5,426 nt of DNA, taken from NCBI GenBank assembly GCA_947165745.1, contig CAMVBO010000144.1, positions 1-5,426 of the forward strand, read 5' to 3'. Positions 5,389 to 5,426 of the stretch are shown here, piece by piece. The stretch's first letter is position 1, and every line of letters begins with the position of its first letter. This DNA comes from an uncultured Clostridia bacterium (lineage in GTDB: Bacteria > Bacillota_A > Clostridia > Christensenellales > Aristaeellaceae). Below the pieces are notes generated by a model. That model worked only from the letters and a program-made list of their open reading frames with translations, was not told the origin of the DNA and made no database searches. A program made the position numbers and the translations under genes.

Positions 5389-5417
5389 ATTGTACCGCAT
5401 GAGGGCTCCGGATTCAA
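5389..5417 (-). promoter_or_regulatory. Sigma-70-type promoter of the beta-helix kinase operon
   Basis: The minus strand has TTGAAT (5417-5412), a 17-base spacer and TACAAT (5394-5389). The -35 matches four of six and the -10 five of six consensus bases. Transcription would start near 5382, some 25 bases before the preferred ATG. This placement also argues against any start codon upstream of 5382. Confidence 0.6.
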
Positions 5418-5426
5418 GAGGCTATG

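Noticed and set aside
5358..5417. Upstream start adding 20 residues to the large kinase
   Set aside because: The codon at 5417 lies inside the candidate -35 box, lacks a ribosome binding site, and would place a charged tail before a normal signal peptide.

Overview
This GC-rich window is read entirely from the minus strand. It carries two complete, adjacent, homologous two-component systems and the first 41 codons of a secreted protein that runs off the left edge. Strong AAGGAGG-type ribosome binding sites, LytS/YehU-type kinases paired with SARP-like response regulators, and a surface-protein style beta-helix domain together suggest a GC-rich member of the Clostridia, perhaps a gut or rumen lineage. 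That placement is inference from gene style only; no taxonomic marker is present.

Layout in transcription order, right to left. A sigma-70-type promoter (5389-5417) drives a 654-residue sensor kinase (3393-5357). This kinase has a signal peptide, a roughly 200-residue extracellular domain with right-handed beta-helix repeats, seven predicted membrane helices and a cytoplasmic kinase core. Its regulator (2590-3396, REC plus SARP-like DNA-binding domain) overlaps it by ATGA. A long inverted repeat of a dispersed family, followed by a T-tract (2472-2560), probably ends this first operon. A second promoter region (2394-2443) precedes a shorter kinase (1083-2366) with the same seven-helix plus kinase architecture but no ectodomain. 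Its regulator (305-1105) overlaps it by 23 bases. After a possible weak terminator (254-287) and an extended -10 promoter (221-229) comes a gene whose signal peptide is followed by residues resembling the start of the first kinase's ectodomain (1-124).

Likely working: each kinase senses an external or membrane signal, autophosphorylates on the histidine of its QIQPHF motif and phosphorylates the REC aspartate of its partner. The regulator then acts at nearby promoters, with the downstream secreted-protein gene as the obvious candidate target. The unusual point is that one sensor carries on its outer face the kind of beta-helix repeat normally found in large surface or adhesin proteins, and the gene just downstream may encode such a protein. 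No RNA genes, CRISPR arrays, transposases or phage genes were seen. The two main gaps (125-304 and 2367-2589) contain regulatory and repeat sequence, not genes.
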